Under the pieces are notes generated by a model. The model saw nothing but the letters and a program-made list of their open reading frames with translations, was not told where the DNA came from and made no database searches. A DNA stretch of 64,000 nt from Anaerolineaceae bacterium (GTDB taxonomy: Bacteria; Chloroflexota; Anaerolineae; Anaerolineales; Anaerolineaceae): the NCBI GenBank assembly GCA_002702705.1, contig PABH01000069.1, forward strand, positions 62,001-126,000, given 5' to 3'. This document shows, in pieces, positions 27,601-35,838 of the stretch. Made by a program: the position numbers and the translations under genes. The first letter of the stretch is position 1; each line of letters opens with the position of its first letter.

Positions 27601-30484
27601 TGGTATTTCGGGTGATTACCCCATTTTATTGGTTAAGACAGATGATCCAAAGCAGCTTGATCTTGTACGTGAAACATTATTGGTTCACAAATACTTACGC
27701 AGCCGCCGATTTAAAATTGATCTGGTATTGATTAACCGCCAGAAAACAGATTATGGCGCTGAATTAAATACCACGCTTTATCGTTTGGTCACCAGGTTGA
27801 ATGAAGAAGATTGGTTAAACCAAAACGGGGGAATATTTATCTTGTATGAAGACCAAATGCGCATGGATGAACGAGTACTGCTAGAAACGGCTGCTAGGGT
27901 GCTGCTGGATGGTAAAGCGGGATCGTTAAATGATCAACTGCCTGGTTATTCCATTCCTGTACGGCACTTACCGGAATTTACCCCTACCCGTCTGCCAGAA
28001 TCTGTTAATGCTGGATTACCCCCTTATACGCTTCCTTTATCACCCATTTCGGATTTGAAATTTCAAAATGGGTTTGGCGGTTTTTCTGCTGATGGAAAGG
28101 AGTATATTATTGATCTTCTCCCTGGCAAAAACACACCAGCACCTTGGGTAAATGTGATTGGTTACCCTGAGTTTGGATTCATGGTAAGTGAATCCGGCAG
28201 TCAAAACACCTGGGCTATAAATAGTGGGGAAAACCGCCTTACACCCTGGTCTAATGACCCGGTTTCCGACCCCACGGGTGAAGCATTGTACTTGAGGGAT
28301 GAAGAAACCGGAGAAGTATGGAGTCCTACGCCTAAACCAGCTGGAAAAGGTCAGCCTTATCGCGTCCGCCATGGTGCCGGGTATACCATTTTTGAGAATC
28401 ATACCCATGGATTAAGCCAGGTACTTACCTTGATTGCCAGCCCCGATGATCCGGTTAAGGTGATTCAACTTTCCCTAAAAAACAATTTGCAACATACCAG
28501 GCGAATTACTGCTACACAATATGTGGAATGGGTTTTGGGTACGACTTCGGCAATCACCAAGTCTTACATCATTCCCGACTATGATGCCGAATCAAAAAGT
28601 CTTTTGGCTTCCAATCCATACAATGCGGAGTTTGGGAAATGGGTTGCGTTTTTAAGTGCGAGCAAAACCATTCATGGCTTGACGGCAGACCGAACGGAAT
28701 TTTATGGACGAGGTGGTTCAGCTGCCTTTCCGTTAGCTTTAAAACGGTTAGGTTTGGAAACACGAATCACACCCGGAGAAGATCCCTGTGCTGTGCTGCA
28801 AGTTCATATAGATTTACCGCCAAACACGGAGGAAACCATATATTTTATCTTGGGACAGGGTGAAGATAAGGAAGATGCCATCTCTCTGGCAAATAAATAT
28901 CAGAATCCGGAACTGGTAAAAGAAGTTTTTAAAAAATGTGATAACTATTGGGAGTCTTTATTAACGACAATTCAGGTGAAAACCCCCCAGCCTGCCACTG
29001 ATTTCATACTCAACCGTTGGAGTTTGTATCAGGCTGTTTCTTGCCGCATCTGGGGTAGGACTGCATTTTACCAATCGAGTGGCGCTTTCGGATTCAGGGA
29101 CCAACTACAGGATGTGCTCGCAGTTTTACCGATCAAACCAGACATTACTCGTGATCAGATCCTAAAAGCTGCAAGGCACCAGTTTGAAGAAGGTGATGTT
29201 TTGCATTGGTGGCACCCGCCATCAGGGCGCGGTGTCCGTACGAGAATTACCGACGATTTGTTGTGGATGCCGTACGTTACCGCTTATTACATTCAAGTAA
29301 CTGGGGATATTGGGATATTGGATGAAAAAATAAACTTTTTATCGGCTCCCCCGCTAAAAGAAGAAGAGGAAGAGCGGTATAACGAATATCCTAAAACTGA
29401 CCAGACGTATACATTGTTAGATCATTGTTTACGTGCAATTCAACACGCTTCGACTCAGGGGATGAACGGATTACCGTTGATTGGAACGGGTGATTGGAAT
29501 GATGGATTAAATAAAGTAGGAGAAAAAGGCCGTGGTGAGAGTGTCTGGTTAGCCTGGTTTTTGGTAGATGTCTTAAGGCGTTTTGCAGTAGTATGTGAAC
29601 AAATCGGAGATCAGCAAACAGCCGACAACTATCAGGCAAAGGCTCAACAATATGCTGATGCGGCTAATCGTTCCGCCTGGGATGGCGAATGGTACCAACG
29701 CGGCACGTATGATGATGGTGAACCGTTAGGTTCCAGCCAAAACCTTGAAGCCCGCATTGACGCAATTGCCCAATCATGGGCTGTGTTGAGCGGTGGTGGT
29801 TCACCTGAGCGCGCTCGCCAGGCAATGCAGTCCGTGTTAATGCACCTGGTTCGCCCTGAAGACAGGTTGTCTTTGTTGTTTACCCCTCCTTTTGATCAAA
29901 CCCCGCATAACCCCGGTTATATCAAAGGGTATTTACCCGGAATCCGTGAAAATGGTGGTCAATACACCCATGCCGCCACTTGGACTGCCTGGGCTTTTGC
30001 CTCATTGGGAGATGGGCAACAAGCCGCTGATTTGTTTGACCTTTTGAACCCAATTCTCCAGGCGGATACAAAAGAAAAAGCACAAGTTTACCGGGTGGAA
30101 CCCTATGTAGTTTGTGCAGATATTTACAGCGTTAAACCATATATCCGGCGCGGCGGTTGGACATGGTATACCGGTTCCGCTGCCTGGACGTATCGGTTAG
30201 GCTTAGAGGCCATTCTAGGATTTAATAAAATCGGAGAGACATTGAGGATAGACCCTGTTATTCCACCGGACTGGGATGGTTTTGAAATCCATTATCAATA
30301 TGGAAAATCAACCTACAAAATTGAAGTAAAAAACCCTGACCATGTTTCCAGCCAGGTGAAACAAACTCAAGTGGATAAAAGGATATTAAAGGATCCATAC
30401 GCCATCCCATTGGTAGATGATCAGAAGAACCATATCGTAAAGGTAATATTAGGAAATAATTCCTCTGGTAGTATGGAAGATTAG
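21629..30484 (+). CDS. ndvB: cyclic beta-1,2-glucan synthase (GT84 + glycoamylase-like + GH94)
   Basis: This 2951-residue membrane enzyme makes cyclic beta-1,2-glucans, periplasmic or cell-surface oligosaccharides. The order follows NdvB/ChvB. An N-terminal cytoplasmic part is followed by membrane helices near 355-390 and 415-450, and a GT84 glycosyltransferase with LDADT (about 615-619) and QRRWIRGDW (about 764). More helices lie at 805-975. A glycoamylase-like domain follows (about 1000-1600, with YGLYEAIDF and YMVHHQGMLLM). Finally there are two GH94 phosphorylase-type sections, with GFRDQLQDVL and the catalytic-Asp segment GTGDWNDGLNKVG (about 2620). All motifs for initiation, elongation and ring closure are present and the length is full. 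A cell without a classical Gram-negative periplasm using this enzyme is noteworthy if the host is Anaerolineae. Confidence 0.96.
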   Translation: MQEVHDNQANHSVNDTEAKGFASNTEKTQNFIHNLIQNLTNYSEKSSPHSPPIHLLDKVLEEEEGWLEDAHRYFRETSQKSNNLTFASEWILDNYYIIRQTVQQIKEDLPANFYKQLPKVTNPDLTGIPRISMIAFASLTYQRLVFDSDSLQNLMIELQKELSLTMGEIWALPIFLRYHLINILSAALVSVIKPSDPPQLSPLLSSFSFLENPLPEKGTPAEEAANNDHIANIILSLRALTEQNWNDFFESVSFLEQTLRSDSAGIYSKMDFKTRDLYRKEIEKLSFISGMEELTLGKVIIDLAKETKNKPLSELDPRSSTIIGDKTSEHIGTFLFGPGRSLLEQRINYNPSFFIRIKNWIFKYSAPVYLFGAFFITLLFFILIWFLTDFSFIIKNLSTTFKIFSWNTSFATTSTFLPWVIVVVLVLLLLIPAFTIASSLLNWLVTLLVPPRVLPKLDFKKYIPEEYHSLVVIPAMLTNMDEVESLVNQLELHYLRNTQPGLFFALLTDFRDADQENLTDDTDLINHAQTLIKELNNRYAHISTLKEPTSNQENPDRFYLLHRKRLFNPSEGKWMGWERKRGKLLELNHLLRGKNDLSFIPIDNSIDALRMVQYVITLDADTILPIGAAARLVGTMAHPLNQPVFDKKTDQVISGYTILQPRIEIHPKSINFSWFTRIFAGDAGLDLYTLAVSDAYQDLFGEGIYVGKGIYQVDAFEKSVNQHIPENSILSHDLLEGLMGRAGLVTDITVIEDYPQSYLIQMLRQRRWIRGDWQLLPWFFFPKKFGIRFSAIDRWKIFDNLRRSLLAPSLVLIFSLGVVFLPELAGLWTVIVLLSLGIPVLTGLAKSTLQILGGEYPRNAFRPFSWNLIRWVLSIAFLIYESYIALDAVITTLYRLIISRRNLLQWTTAAQTTRLFGLEKRRGNAWQKMGISVLLAIILALQIQFVSEMSRSRVAPALISASFVLLLWILSPIMVWWINRPIHEEAPDLNAEQIKLLRQITRRTWGFFEKFVGPEDHWLPPDHYQESPVGSAAHRTSPTNIGLLLTSTLAAYDFGYLEQFGLAARLQTTVNTLIDLERFRGHFLNWYDTLTLQPLNPRYISTVDSGNLAAGLIVTSQACKNMPDERIFRWELWQGYLDTLGNLNDLLNGVKNKDFAPQIKEINKQIRSLYAEITKVRPFTDQWYALFLKASGPFWNHISQELVELLKLPSSAFDQKALEKLQEVASQIERQHAAVQRTITELVPWIPLFEAVPESLKSSSHAETLENLRNCLPNNLSISQIRTQVETALPHLFALRNEYTQENLLLETPLDPTPLFEEDQDELVLDWLDRFSSALSHADSNANALINQFNQISVECEKMLQEMDFRFLYHPTRRIFHIGYNMDAGVLDKNFYDLLASEARITSLIAIAKGDVPQSHWLYLSRPITEVKGSKVLLSWSGTMFEYLMPPLFLRSYPGTLLADSTRGAVKRQINYAKNKGVPWGISESGFYRFDNNQAYQYRAFGVPGLGFKRGLGDDLVIAPYASMMAIAQAPHAVVQNLNRLIKLNMLGLYGLYEAIDFTNYRLPLDEEYAIVSEYMVHHQGMLLMAMVNFFYDDIMVDRMHRDARIQSVEMLLQEQIPPEGVLEDLTAEDVKGVQRLTPAPVEINPWRVPVQTPIPQVHLLSNGSYNVIISNMGGGYSAWRKTSLTRWQPDGALDNWGSWIFLKDVTEPQDQGQTYWSATHQPIPGDAAEMNVTFFAHMVVFRRSEVGINSTLEVTVAPDDPAEIRRLHLQNQTDLPRELQITSYGEVILTPQANDARHPAFNKLFITSEFIPELNLQIFSRRPRSADEKNILMGHMLVLKSEITTAQHEADRRQFIGRGHTLRDAVVLSTDQYLTGSSGATLDPIFSLGETIPLLPHQSADLAYITFSAESREEMLELAKRYQNWALVDRTFHQANISAHTWLSKQNINKKAFKDILQVLSALIYSFKAVRALPQTIAANQLGQPGLWRFGISGDYPILLVKTDDPKQLDLVRETLLVHKYLRSRRFKIDLVLINRQKTDYGAELNTTLYRLVTRLNEEDWLNQNGGIFILYEDQMRMDERVLLETAARVLLDGKAGSLNDQLPGYSIPVRHLPEFTPTRLPESVNAGLPPYTLPLSPISDLKFQNGFGGFSADGKEYIIDLLPGKNTPAPWVNVIGYPEFGFMVSESGSQNTWAINSGENRLTPWSNDPVSDPTGEALYLRDEETGEVWSPTPKPAGKGQPYRVRHGAGYTIFENHTHGLSQVLTLIASPDDPVKVIQLSLKNNLQHTRRITATQYVEWVLGTTSAITKSYIIPDYDAESKSLLASNPYNAEFGKWVAFLSASKTIHGLTADRTEFYGRGGSAAFPLALKRLGLETRITPGEDPCAVLQVHIDLPPNTEETIYFILGQGEDKEDAISLANKYQNPELVKEVFKKCDNYWESLLTTIQVKTPQPATDFILNRWSLYQAVSCRIWGRTAFYQSSGAFGFRDQLQDVLAVLPIKPDITRDQILKAARHQFEEGDVLHWWHPPSGRGVRTRITDDLLWMPYVTAYYIQVTGDIGILDEKINFLSAPPLKEEEEERYNEYPKTDQTYTLLDHCLRAIQHASTQGMNGLPLIGTGDWNDGLNKVGEKGRGESVWLAWFLVDVLRRFAVVCEQIGDQQTADNYQAKAQQYADAANRSAWDGEWYQRGTYDDGEPLGSSQNLEARIDAIAQSWAVLSGGGSPERARQAMQSVLMHLVRPEDRLSLLFTPPFDQTPHNPGYIKGYLPGIRENGGQYTHAATWTAWAFASLGDGQQAADLFDLLNPILQADTKEKAQVYRVEPYVVCADIYSVKPYIRRGGWTWYTGSAAWTYRLGLEAILGFNKIGETLRIDPVIPPDWDGFEIHYQYGKSTYKIEVKNPDHVSSQVKQTQVDKRILKDPYAIPLVDDQKNHIVKVILGNNSSGSMED

Positions 30485-30546
30485 AAAAACAGGCAAACAA
30501 AAATAAATGGACTGAAAAAAGAAGGCGTATGTTAAAATGAAAGCAT

Positions 30547-31092
30547 ATGAAACGTAACCCCAACCCAGATCCCTTATATCAGCTCATCGTAACAGATACC
30601 CCGTTAGGTAACATCCATTACTTTGCAAGTTCGTTTGGATTGGTCTCTCTGGCTTTTTATGCTGAGCTAGTTGATTTGCCGCCGATGGTTAATCTACCAG
30701 AGGGTTTAACTAAACTAAAAAACGAGATTATTGCTTATTTTAAAGGAAGTAAGCAGGGCTTTACCACGGAAGTTGATCTTTCCGCACTGACTAGTTTTCA
30801 ACAGGATGTTTTGGAAGCCTGTATAGAAATTCCGTTCGGTGCGACGAGAACGTATGGGGATTTGGCAAAGGCAGTTGGCAAACCGAAAGCTGCGCAAGCT
30901 GTTGGCGGTGTAATGGCGCGTAACCCGATTCCATTGGTGATACCTTGTCATCGTGTGATAGCAACAAGCGGTGGAATGCAGGGTTATTCTGCGGCTGGTG
31001 GAATAAAAACAAAACAATTTTTATTAGCCCATGAGGGTATTACTTTGTTTAACAATCCAGAAAATGAGGAAAATATAAATGACAGAAAATAA
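30547..31092 (+). CDS. ogt: methylated-DNA--protein-cysteine S-methyltransferase
   Basis: The suicidal repair protein removes O6-alkyl groups from guanine by transfer to its own Cys. The 181 residues contain IPFGATRTYGDLA, the arginine-finger region, and the active-site PCHRVIATSG with the acceptor Cys at about 134. No N-terminal Ada domain is present. The 3' end overlaps the era start by 14 bases, so they are coupled. AAAG lies a few bases before the ATG. Confidence 0.95.
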   Translation: MKRNPNPDPLYQLIVTDTPLGNIHYFASSFGLVSLAFYAELVDLPPMVNLPEGLTKLKNEIIAYFKGSKQGFTTEVDLSALTSFQQDVLEACIEIPFGATRTYGDLAKAVGKPKAAQAVGGVMARNPIPLVIPCHRVIATSGGMQGYSAAGGIKTKQFLLAHEGITLFNNPENEENINDRK

Positions 31093-31996
31093 CAATGAAT
31101 TTCGGGCAGGTTTTGTTGCTGTGGTTGGACGTCCAAATGTCGGTAAATCGACCGTGATGAACCGTTTGGTAGGACAAACCATAGCGGCAGTATCCTCTAA
31201 ACCCCAGATGACACGAAAGCAGCAGTTTGGTATTTACACTGATGATCAGGTGCAAATCGTTTTTATTGACACACCTGGAATGCATGTCGCAAAACATAAA
31301 CTGGGTGATGCCATGAATCAAGCAGCTGAGATTGCGTTGATGGATGGTGATGCGATTTTGTGGATTGTGGATGGCGGCTTGCCGCCCAAACCGGAAGATC
31401 TGTTAATTGCTGATCGCATTCATGGATTGGAAAATCATCCACCCCTCATTATGGCATTAAACAAAACAGATTTATTATCCAACACGGAACAAGAAGAACG
31501 TGTTCAGCAATTTAAGAATCTGATGCCCGACGTACCTTTGATTGAAATTAGTGCCTACAGCGGTGAAAATTTAAATGTACTGATGGAAACCCTTATTCCA
31601 TACATGCCCGTTGGTGAACCTTTTTATGATAAGGATCAGGTCACAGATTTTTATGAACGAGATATCACCATTGAACTGATCCGTCAGGCTGTGATGGAGA
31701 ATTTACATGATGAAGTGCCGCATGCCGTCGCTGTGCGTTTGGATGAATATGCTGATCGGGGGGAAGATAAAGCGTATATATCAGCAACCCTGTTTGTGGA
31801 ACGTGATTCTCAAAAGGGGATTTTAATTGGAAAAAGCGGCAGTATGATTAAAGAGATTGGCATGTTGGCGCGTAAGGAAATTGAACAATTAACAGGGCGG
31901 CAGGTCTTTTTGGATTTGCGGGTTAAAGTTCATAAAAATTGGCGGAACAATCCCGATGCATTAAAGTTAATGGGTTATGGAGCTCATGAGGACTAA
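31079..31996 (+). CDS. era: GTPase Era
   Basis: This ribosome-assembly GTPase binds the 3' end of 16S rRNA. The 305 residues have G1 GRPNVGKST, G2-region SSKPQMTRKQQFG, G3 DTPGMH, G4 NKTD and G5 SAYSG, followed by the KH domain with GILIGKSGSMIKEIG and VFLDLRVKVHKNWR. Length is normal. It lies between ogt and the YhhN-like gene, with tight spacing on both sides. Confidence 0.97.
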   Translation: MTENNNEFRAGFVAVVGRPNVGKSTVMNRLVGQTIAAVSSKPQMTRKQQFGIYTDDQVQIVFIDTPGMHVAKHKLGDAMNQAAEIALMDGDAILWIVDGGLPPKPEDLLIADRIHGLENHPPLIMALNKTDLLSNTEQEERVQQFKNLMPDVPLIEISAYSGENLNVLMETLIPYMPVGEPFYDKDQVTDFYERDITIELIRQAVMENLHDEVPHAVAVRLDEYADRGEDKAYISATLFVERDSQKGILIGKSGSMIKEIGMLARKEIEQLTGRQVFLDLRVKVHKNWRNNPDALKLMGYGAHED

Positions 31997-32000
31997 ATAA

Positions 32001-32669
32001 ATGATTTGGTTGCTGCTGTTTATTATTGTTGGCATTGTAGAATGGGCAGCTGCTGGAAAAAAATGGCGAAAGCTGCGTGTGGTCACGAAACCACTTTCTT
32101 TGATCCTGCTTTTCATTTGGTTTGGCATGATGGGCGGTTGGCAGGTGGGGTGGTGGTTTGGCTTGGGTTTGGTATTTTCTTTGGCGGGGGATGTGTTTTT
32201 ATTACTGCGTTCCCGATATTTCATTGCCGGATTGGGTGCATTTTTAACCGCACATATTTGTTACATCATTGGGTATAACCAAAGCCCCCTAGTTTTTTCT
32301 TGGTGGATGTTGGTACACCTTGCCATTGTTGGTGCGGTTGTTACCATCGCTTATCCAAAAATTATTGGGGGTTTGCGCCGCCGTCTGGAATATAAAAAAC
32401 TAACCATTCCGGTTAGCCTTTATATTCTGACAATTGTTTTTATGCTGATCTCAGCTTTGTTTTGTTGGTTCCGTCCGGATTGGGGAATTGCCCCGGCTGT
32501 AGTAACTGCTACCGGGGCATTATTGTTTACCATATCGGATTCGCTGTTGGCAGCGGGTCGTTTTTTAAGGCCCATTCCCTATGGTAATTTTATGGTGATG
32601 TTTACCTACCACCTTGGTCAATTGGGAATAATCTCAGGGGTATTGATGGCGAATGGATTGATTTTTTAA
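32001..32669 (+). CDS. YhhN/TMEM86 family membrane protein (lysoplasmalogenase-like)
   Basis: The 222-residue protein has about eight hydrophobic helices. It shows the YhhN pattern: K near the end of helix 2 (VTKPLSLILL), LVFSLAGDVFLLL with the conserved Asp, and FLTAHICYIIGY with the conserved His. Animal TMEM86 hydrolyses the vinyl-ether bond of lysoplasmalogens; bacterial members are mostly untested. It starts 4 bases after era and ends 7 bases before the convergent YitT-like gene, with no terminator hairpin visible between them. Confidence 0.85.
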   Translation: MIWLLLFIIVGIVEWAAAGKKWRKLRVVTKPLSLILLFIWFGMMGGWQVGWWFGLGLVFSLAGDVFLLLRSRYFIAGLGAFLTAHICYIIGYNQSPLVFSWWMLVHLAIVGAVVTIAYPKIIGGLRRRLEYKKLTIPVSLYILTIVFMLISALFCWFRPDWGIAPAVVTATGALLFTISDSLLAAGRFLRPIPYGNFMVMFTYHLGQLGIISGVLMANGLIF

Positions 32670-32676
32670 TAAATTG

Positions 32677-33591
32677 TTATTTCATTTCTTGCAGTGGTCG
32701 GAATCCTTCTCCTAATGCTTCGTGCGCCTGACCAATTACCATGAAGGCTTTTGAGTCTGCTTCCTTCACGATTTCTTTTAATTGTGGAATTTCTGATTGG
32801 GTAATGACCACGTAGAGGATATCCCGTTCTTTGTGAGTATAAGCACCTTCCCCGTGCAGGAGGGTGACACCACGTTCCAAACGATCCATGATGATATCAG
32901 CCACCTGGTCCGGTTCAAAAGTTACAATCATCGCGGTACGATAGATGGCGCGACCTTCAAACGCCATTTCTGCTGCCAAACCGCTGACGTAAATGACGGC
33001 TAAACCATATAAGGCACGCTCCCAATCAAAAATAAACCCGCCAGCTAAAACCACCAACGAATCGGTGATGAGATAAGAACTGGAGATAGAAACACCAAAT
33101 TTATGGTTTAGAATGCGGCCTAAAATATCAGAGCCGCCGCTGGTGCCTTTGCCACGATATACAAGTCCAAGTCCCACACCATACATAATGGCACCGTACA
33201 AACTGTTTAAGACCAAATCTTGCGTTACCCCAACTTCAGGAATAAAAAGGGTCAAGAAATCCGTAAAGAAAGAGAAAAAGATAATCGCAAACGCTGTTCG
33301 CAGCGCAAATCGTAATCCGCCTAAATAACGCCATCCCAGAAAAAAGAGGGGTACATTTCCAAGGAAGATCATTACACCAATCGGAAAATTGGAGACATAA
33401 TTAATTAATTGAGCCGCACCGCTGACACCACCACTGACCAGGTGAGCCGGTACCAAAAATAAACGCATTGCAAAACCCTGGATTAGAACCCCGATAAAGA
33501 TAAAAAAATAGTCTTTTAAGGTCTGCCGCGTGAATCTTAAAGTCCCGAATTCTCTTTGAAAAGTGGAAAAAAAGTTGTTGGTTTTAATCAT
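32677..33591 (-). CDS. YitT family membrane protein (DUF161 + DUF2179)
   Basis: The 304-residue protein has five or six membrane helices in the first 200 residues, with VPAHLVSGGVSGAAQL and the glycine-rich RGKGTSGGSDILGRI loop of the YitT family. A cytoplasmic DUF2179 domain (about 225-300) contains TLLHGEGAYT and ITQSEIPQLKEIV. Transport substrate is unknown. The start at 33591 has GGAG eight bases upstream; a longer frame adds 17 residues without a site. Confidence 0.92.
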   Translation of the reverse strand: MIKTNNFFSTFQREFGTLRFTRQTLKDYFFIFIGVLIQGFAMRLFLVPAHLVSGGVSGAAQLINYVSNFPIGVMIFLGNVPLFFLGWRYLGGLRFALRTAFAIIFFSFFTDFLTLFIPEVGVTQDLVLNSLYGAIMYGVGLGLVYRGKGTSGGSDILGRILNHKFGVSISSSYLITDSLVVLAGGFIFDWERALYGLAVIYVSGLAAEMAFEGRAIYRTAMIVTFEPDQVADIIMDRLERGVTLLHGEGAYTHKERDILYVVITQSEIPQLKEIVKEADSKAFMVIGQAHEALGEGFRPLQEMK

Positions 33592-33835
33592 GATTACTCC
33601 AAAATGCCCCCGTATTAACGTGGGTGAATGAAAATGTAACAATTTGTATACTCATCACTGATTTTATTTGGGCAGCGTCTGGGGGTTGGAAACCACCGCG
33701 CCCGCTTACAGCGAATCTTTTCTTTATTTGAACGCACGGGATTATACATGGTATTCACATTAAAGGCCATAGTCAGAAATCACCTAACGAGAGATAGATG
33801 TCATTGACTTTATAGATTTTTGTTGATTTTTTTGC
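33592..33835. other. divergent intergenic region with a stable hairpin
   Basis: Between the YitT-like gene and the papain-fold gene. A GC-rich imperfect hairpin occupies about 33674-33708: GGGC and GCG pair with CGC and GCCC, and GGTT with AACC. It stands out in AT-rich surroundings. On the minus strand a TATAAT (33751-33746) could start a leader of roughly 150 bases carrying this hairpin into the YitT-like gene. I cannot match it to a known riboswitch. Confidence 0.4.
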
Positions 33836-33863
33836 TCGACATTTTTTGTAAAAATTTTATAAT
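33836..33863 (+). promoter_or_regulatory. promoter of the papain-fold gene
   Basis: TCGACA (33836-33841) and perfect TATAAT (33858-33863) are 16 bases apart, 39 bases before the start codon. Confidence 0.5.
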
Positions 33864-33902
33864 TAATATCATTCGGCTTGTTGTTTAACTTAAGGGGTGT
33901 CC

Positions 33903-35765
33903 ATGTCTTGGTTAAGATGGGTAGTTGGTTTTATGATTTGTGGAACGATGGTAATCGTTTCCACTGTTTCATCATTGGGTTTAACAAAAACTTTTCAAAC
34001 AGAAATTGAGCCGCTGCCGCCAATTTATGATTTGCGTAATGAGGGGTATCCCTTTGCGGTGATGGATCAAAAAACTTGCCAAATGGGATATGTTTTGGCA
34101 GCTACAGAACAATTTCAAGCTGCGATCTGGCAAAAAGAAAACCAAGTTTTGCAATTTTCCGTCAATCAGGCCAAAGAATGTAATTGGTCAGCTTTTGTGG
34201 ATTATATAAATCCATGTGTAGAAGGCAATTTGCTCGATATCGTTAATTTGTTTACCACGCAGGGTGTCGTGGCGGAAAGTTGTAACCCGTTGTTTTATGG
34301 CGATGGTGAATGTGTAATTGGCTGCCCTCCTTTATACCAATTAAGCGGTTGGTTGCGTCTCTCTACCAACCAGATTGCTTCAGAAGACGAGATTAAGAGG
34401 GCATTGCTGACTTACGGACCAGTGTATACAAAAATCAATACAGATTTAGAGGGGTTTTTGTTGTATGATGGCAGCGGTGTTTTGTACGATCCAACCAGTT
34501 ATTCAACCGTTAATCACGCATTATTAATTGTAGGTTGGGATGATACGCGATCATATGGCGTGGGTAGTGGTGTTTGGATTGTAAAAAACAGTTATGGATC
34601 GGATTGGGGGGATGATGGGTATGTTTATATCGCCTATGGCAGTGGTGGAATAGGAAAAGAAAGTTCGGTGATTACCAGTTGGACACAAAGTGAACCTAAC
34701 AGTCATTTGTATTATTATGATCAGGCTGGTTTTAAAACACAGATAACGCCAGGAAATTTGGACACGGAAGCTTACATGATGACACTCTTTACCACCCAAC
34801 GCGCCGAGATGATCCAACAGGTTGAACTTTGGACGACTGATGCTGCAGTGGTTTCGATCTTTGTTTATGATCGCTTCAGTAATGGAGAATTGAAAGATTT
34901 ACTTCTATCGATTCCGGATGTTTCCATTTCAGGGGCAGGTTATCATTCCGTTCCTGTGATAACAAACGTAGAACTCGGTGCTTATGATGAAGTGGCCGTA
35001 GTAGCCCATATTCGTAATCAAAAAAATATTTTTCCTTTGGCGGTGGATCACATCAGTAATTACGCCGTCGGGAAGAATTGGTTAAGTGAAGACGGTGTTA
35101 ACTGGATCACCCTGGACCCAAACGGATTTTCTGCGAATATGGGTTTGCGGTTAAGAACAACCCTTCCGGACCCTCCACCACAGCCCTCTGGCTTTGTTAT
35201 CAGCGCTGCTACCCAATCTACACTCCGACTGAATTGGCAGGCAATGATTTCTTCCTGTCAGGGTTTTCTCTTGGAGCGGCGTAATCCTACCACTTTGGTT
35301 TGGGAGCGTATCGCTGATCTTGACCCGTCAAACACCATGTATCTAGATGTTGGTTTAAGTGCAGATACCGCTTATTATTATCGTCTTTCTGCTTATAATT
35401 TGGGTGGACTTTCTCTTTCAGCAGAAACTCAGGGTAGCACGCTGCCTAATGCTCCCGAAACTCCATCGGATATAAATGCGGTGATATTATCACCGGCGTC
35501 TGTCCGGCTTGAATGGACTGATCAAAGCAATAATGAAACCGGTTTTTGGATTGAACGGCAAATTGTTGATGGTGTATGGGTAAAAATTGGCCAGGTAGAG
35601 CAAAACAAACAGGTATTTATTGATGATTCGATTGCTGCTGGTGCGACATACCGTTATCGAGTGATTGCCTATAATGCGGGTGGTGATTCACCTGCGCTTG
35701 TTTCAACATCAGTTTTGATTCCAAACTGGCCCTTTTGGATTTGTTTACCAATGATTTTAAATTAA
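33903..35765 (+). CDS. secreted papain-fold (C1A) protein lacking the catalytic Cys, with two fibronectin type III domains
   Basis: The 620-residue protein has a signal peptide and then a papain-like domain (about 38-255). Conserved parts include the oxyanion Gln 56, the disulfide Cys 59, His 205 (NHALLIVGWDD) and Asn 229 (VKNSYGSDWGDDGY). However, where papain has the nucleophile (C-x-x-C-W), this protein reads Cys-Gln-Met-Gly-Tyr, so the nucleophile is Gly 62. It is therefore predicted to be catalytically dead, acting as a binding or scaffold protein. A beta-rich region follows, then two FnIII domains (about 420-510 and 515-605). The chain ends in FWICLPMILN, a hydrophobic LP-type tail that I associate with secreted Chloroflexota proteins. 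AAGGGG precedes the ATG. Confidence 0.88.
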   Translation: MSWLRWVVGFMICGTMVIVSTVSSLGLTKTFQTEIEPLPPIYDLRNEGYPFAVMDQKTCQMGYVLAATEQFQAAIWQKENQVLQFSVNQAKECNWSAFVDYINPCVEGNLLDIVNLFTTQGVVAESCNPLFYGDGECVIGCPPLYQLSGWLRLSTNQIASEDEIKRALLTYGPVYTKINTDLEGFLLYDGSGVLYDPTSYSTVNHALLIVGWDDTRSYGVGSGVWIVKNSYGSDWGDDGYVYIAYGSGGIGKESSVITSWTQSEPNSHLYYYDQAGFKTQITPGNLDTEAYMMTLFTTQRAEMIQQVELWTTDAAVVSIFVYDRFSNGELKDLLLSIPDVSISGAGYHSVPVITNVELGAYDEVAVVAHIRNQKNIFPLAVDHISNYAVGKNWLSEDGVNWITLDPNGFSANMGLRLRTTLPDPPPQPSGFVISAATQSTLRLNWQAMISSCQGFLLERRNPTTLVWERIADLDPSNTMYLDVGLSADTAYYYRLSAYNLGGLSLSAETQGSTLPNAPETPSDINAVILSPASVRLEWTDQSNNETGFWIERQIVDGVWVKIGQVEQNKQVFIDDSIAAGATYRYRVIAYNAGGDSPALVSTSVLIPNWPFWICLPMILN

Positions 35766-35807
35766 GATCAGACAACGAATACTATCTATTCGTTAAGATC
35801 TTTTTTT
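35764..35807 (+). terminator. terminator of the papain-fold gene
   Basis: An 8-bp stem AACGAATA/TATTCGTT extended by AAGATC/GATCTT is followed by seven T ending at 35807. It begins within the stop codon. Confidence 0.8.
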
Positions 35808-35838
35808 GTATATTAACGAAGAAGCCCGGTTTAAACCT

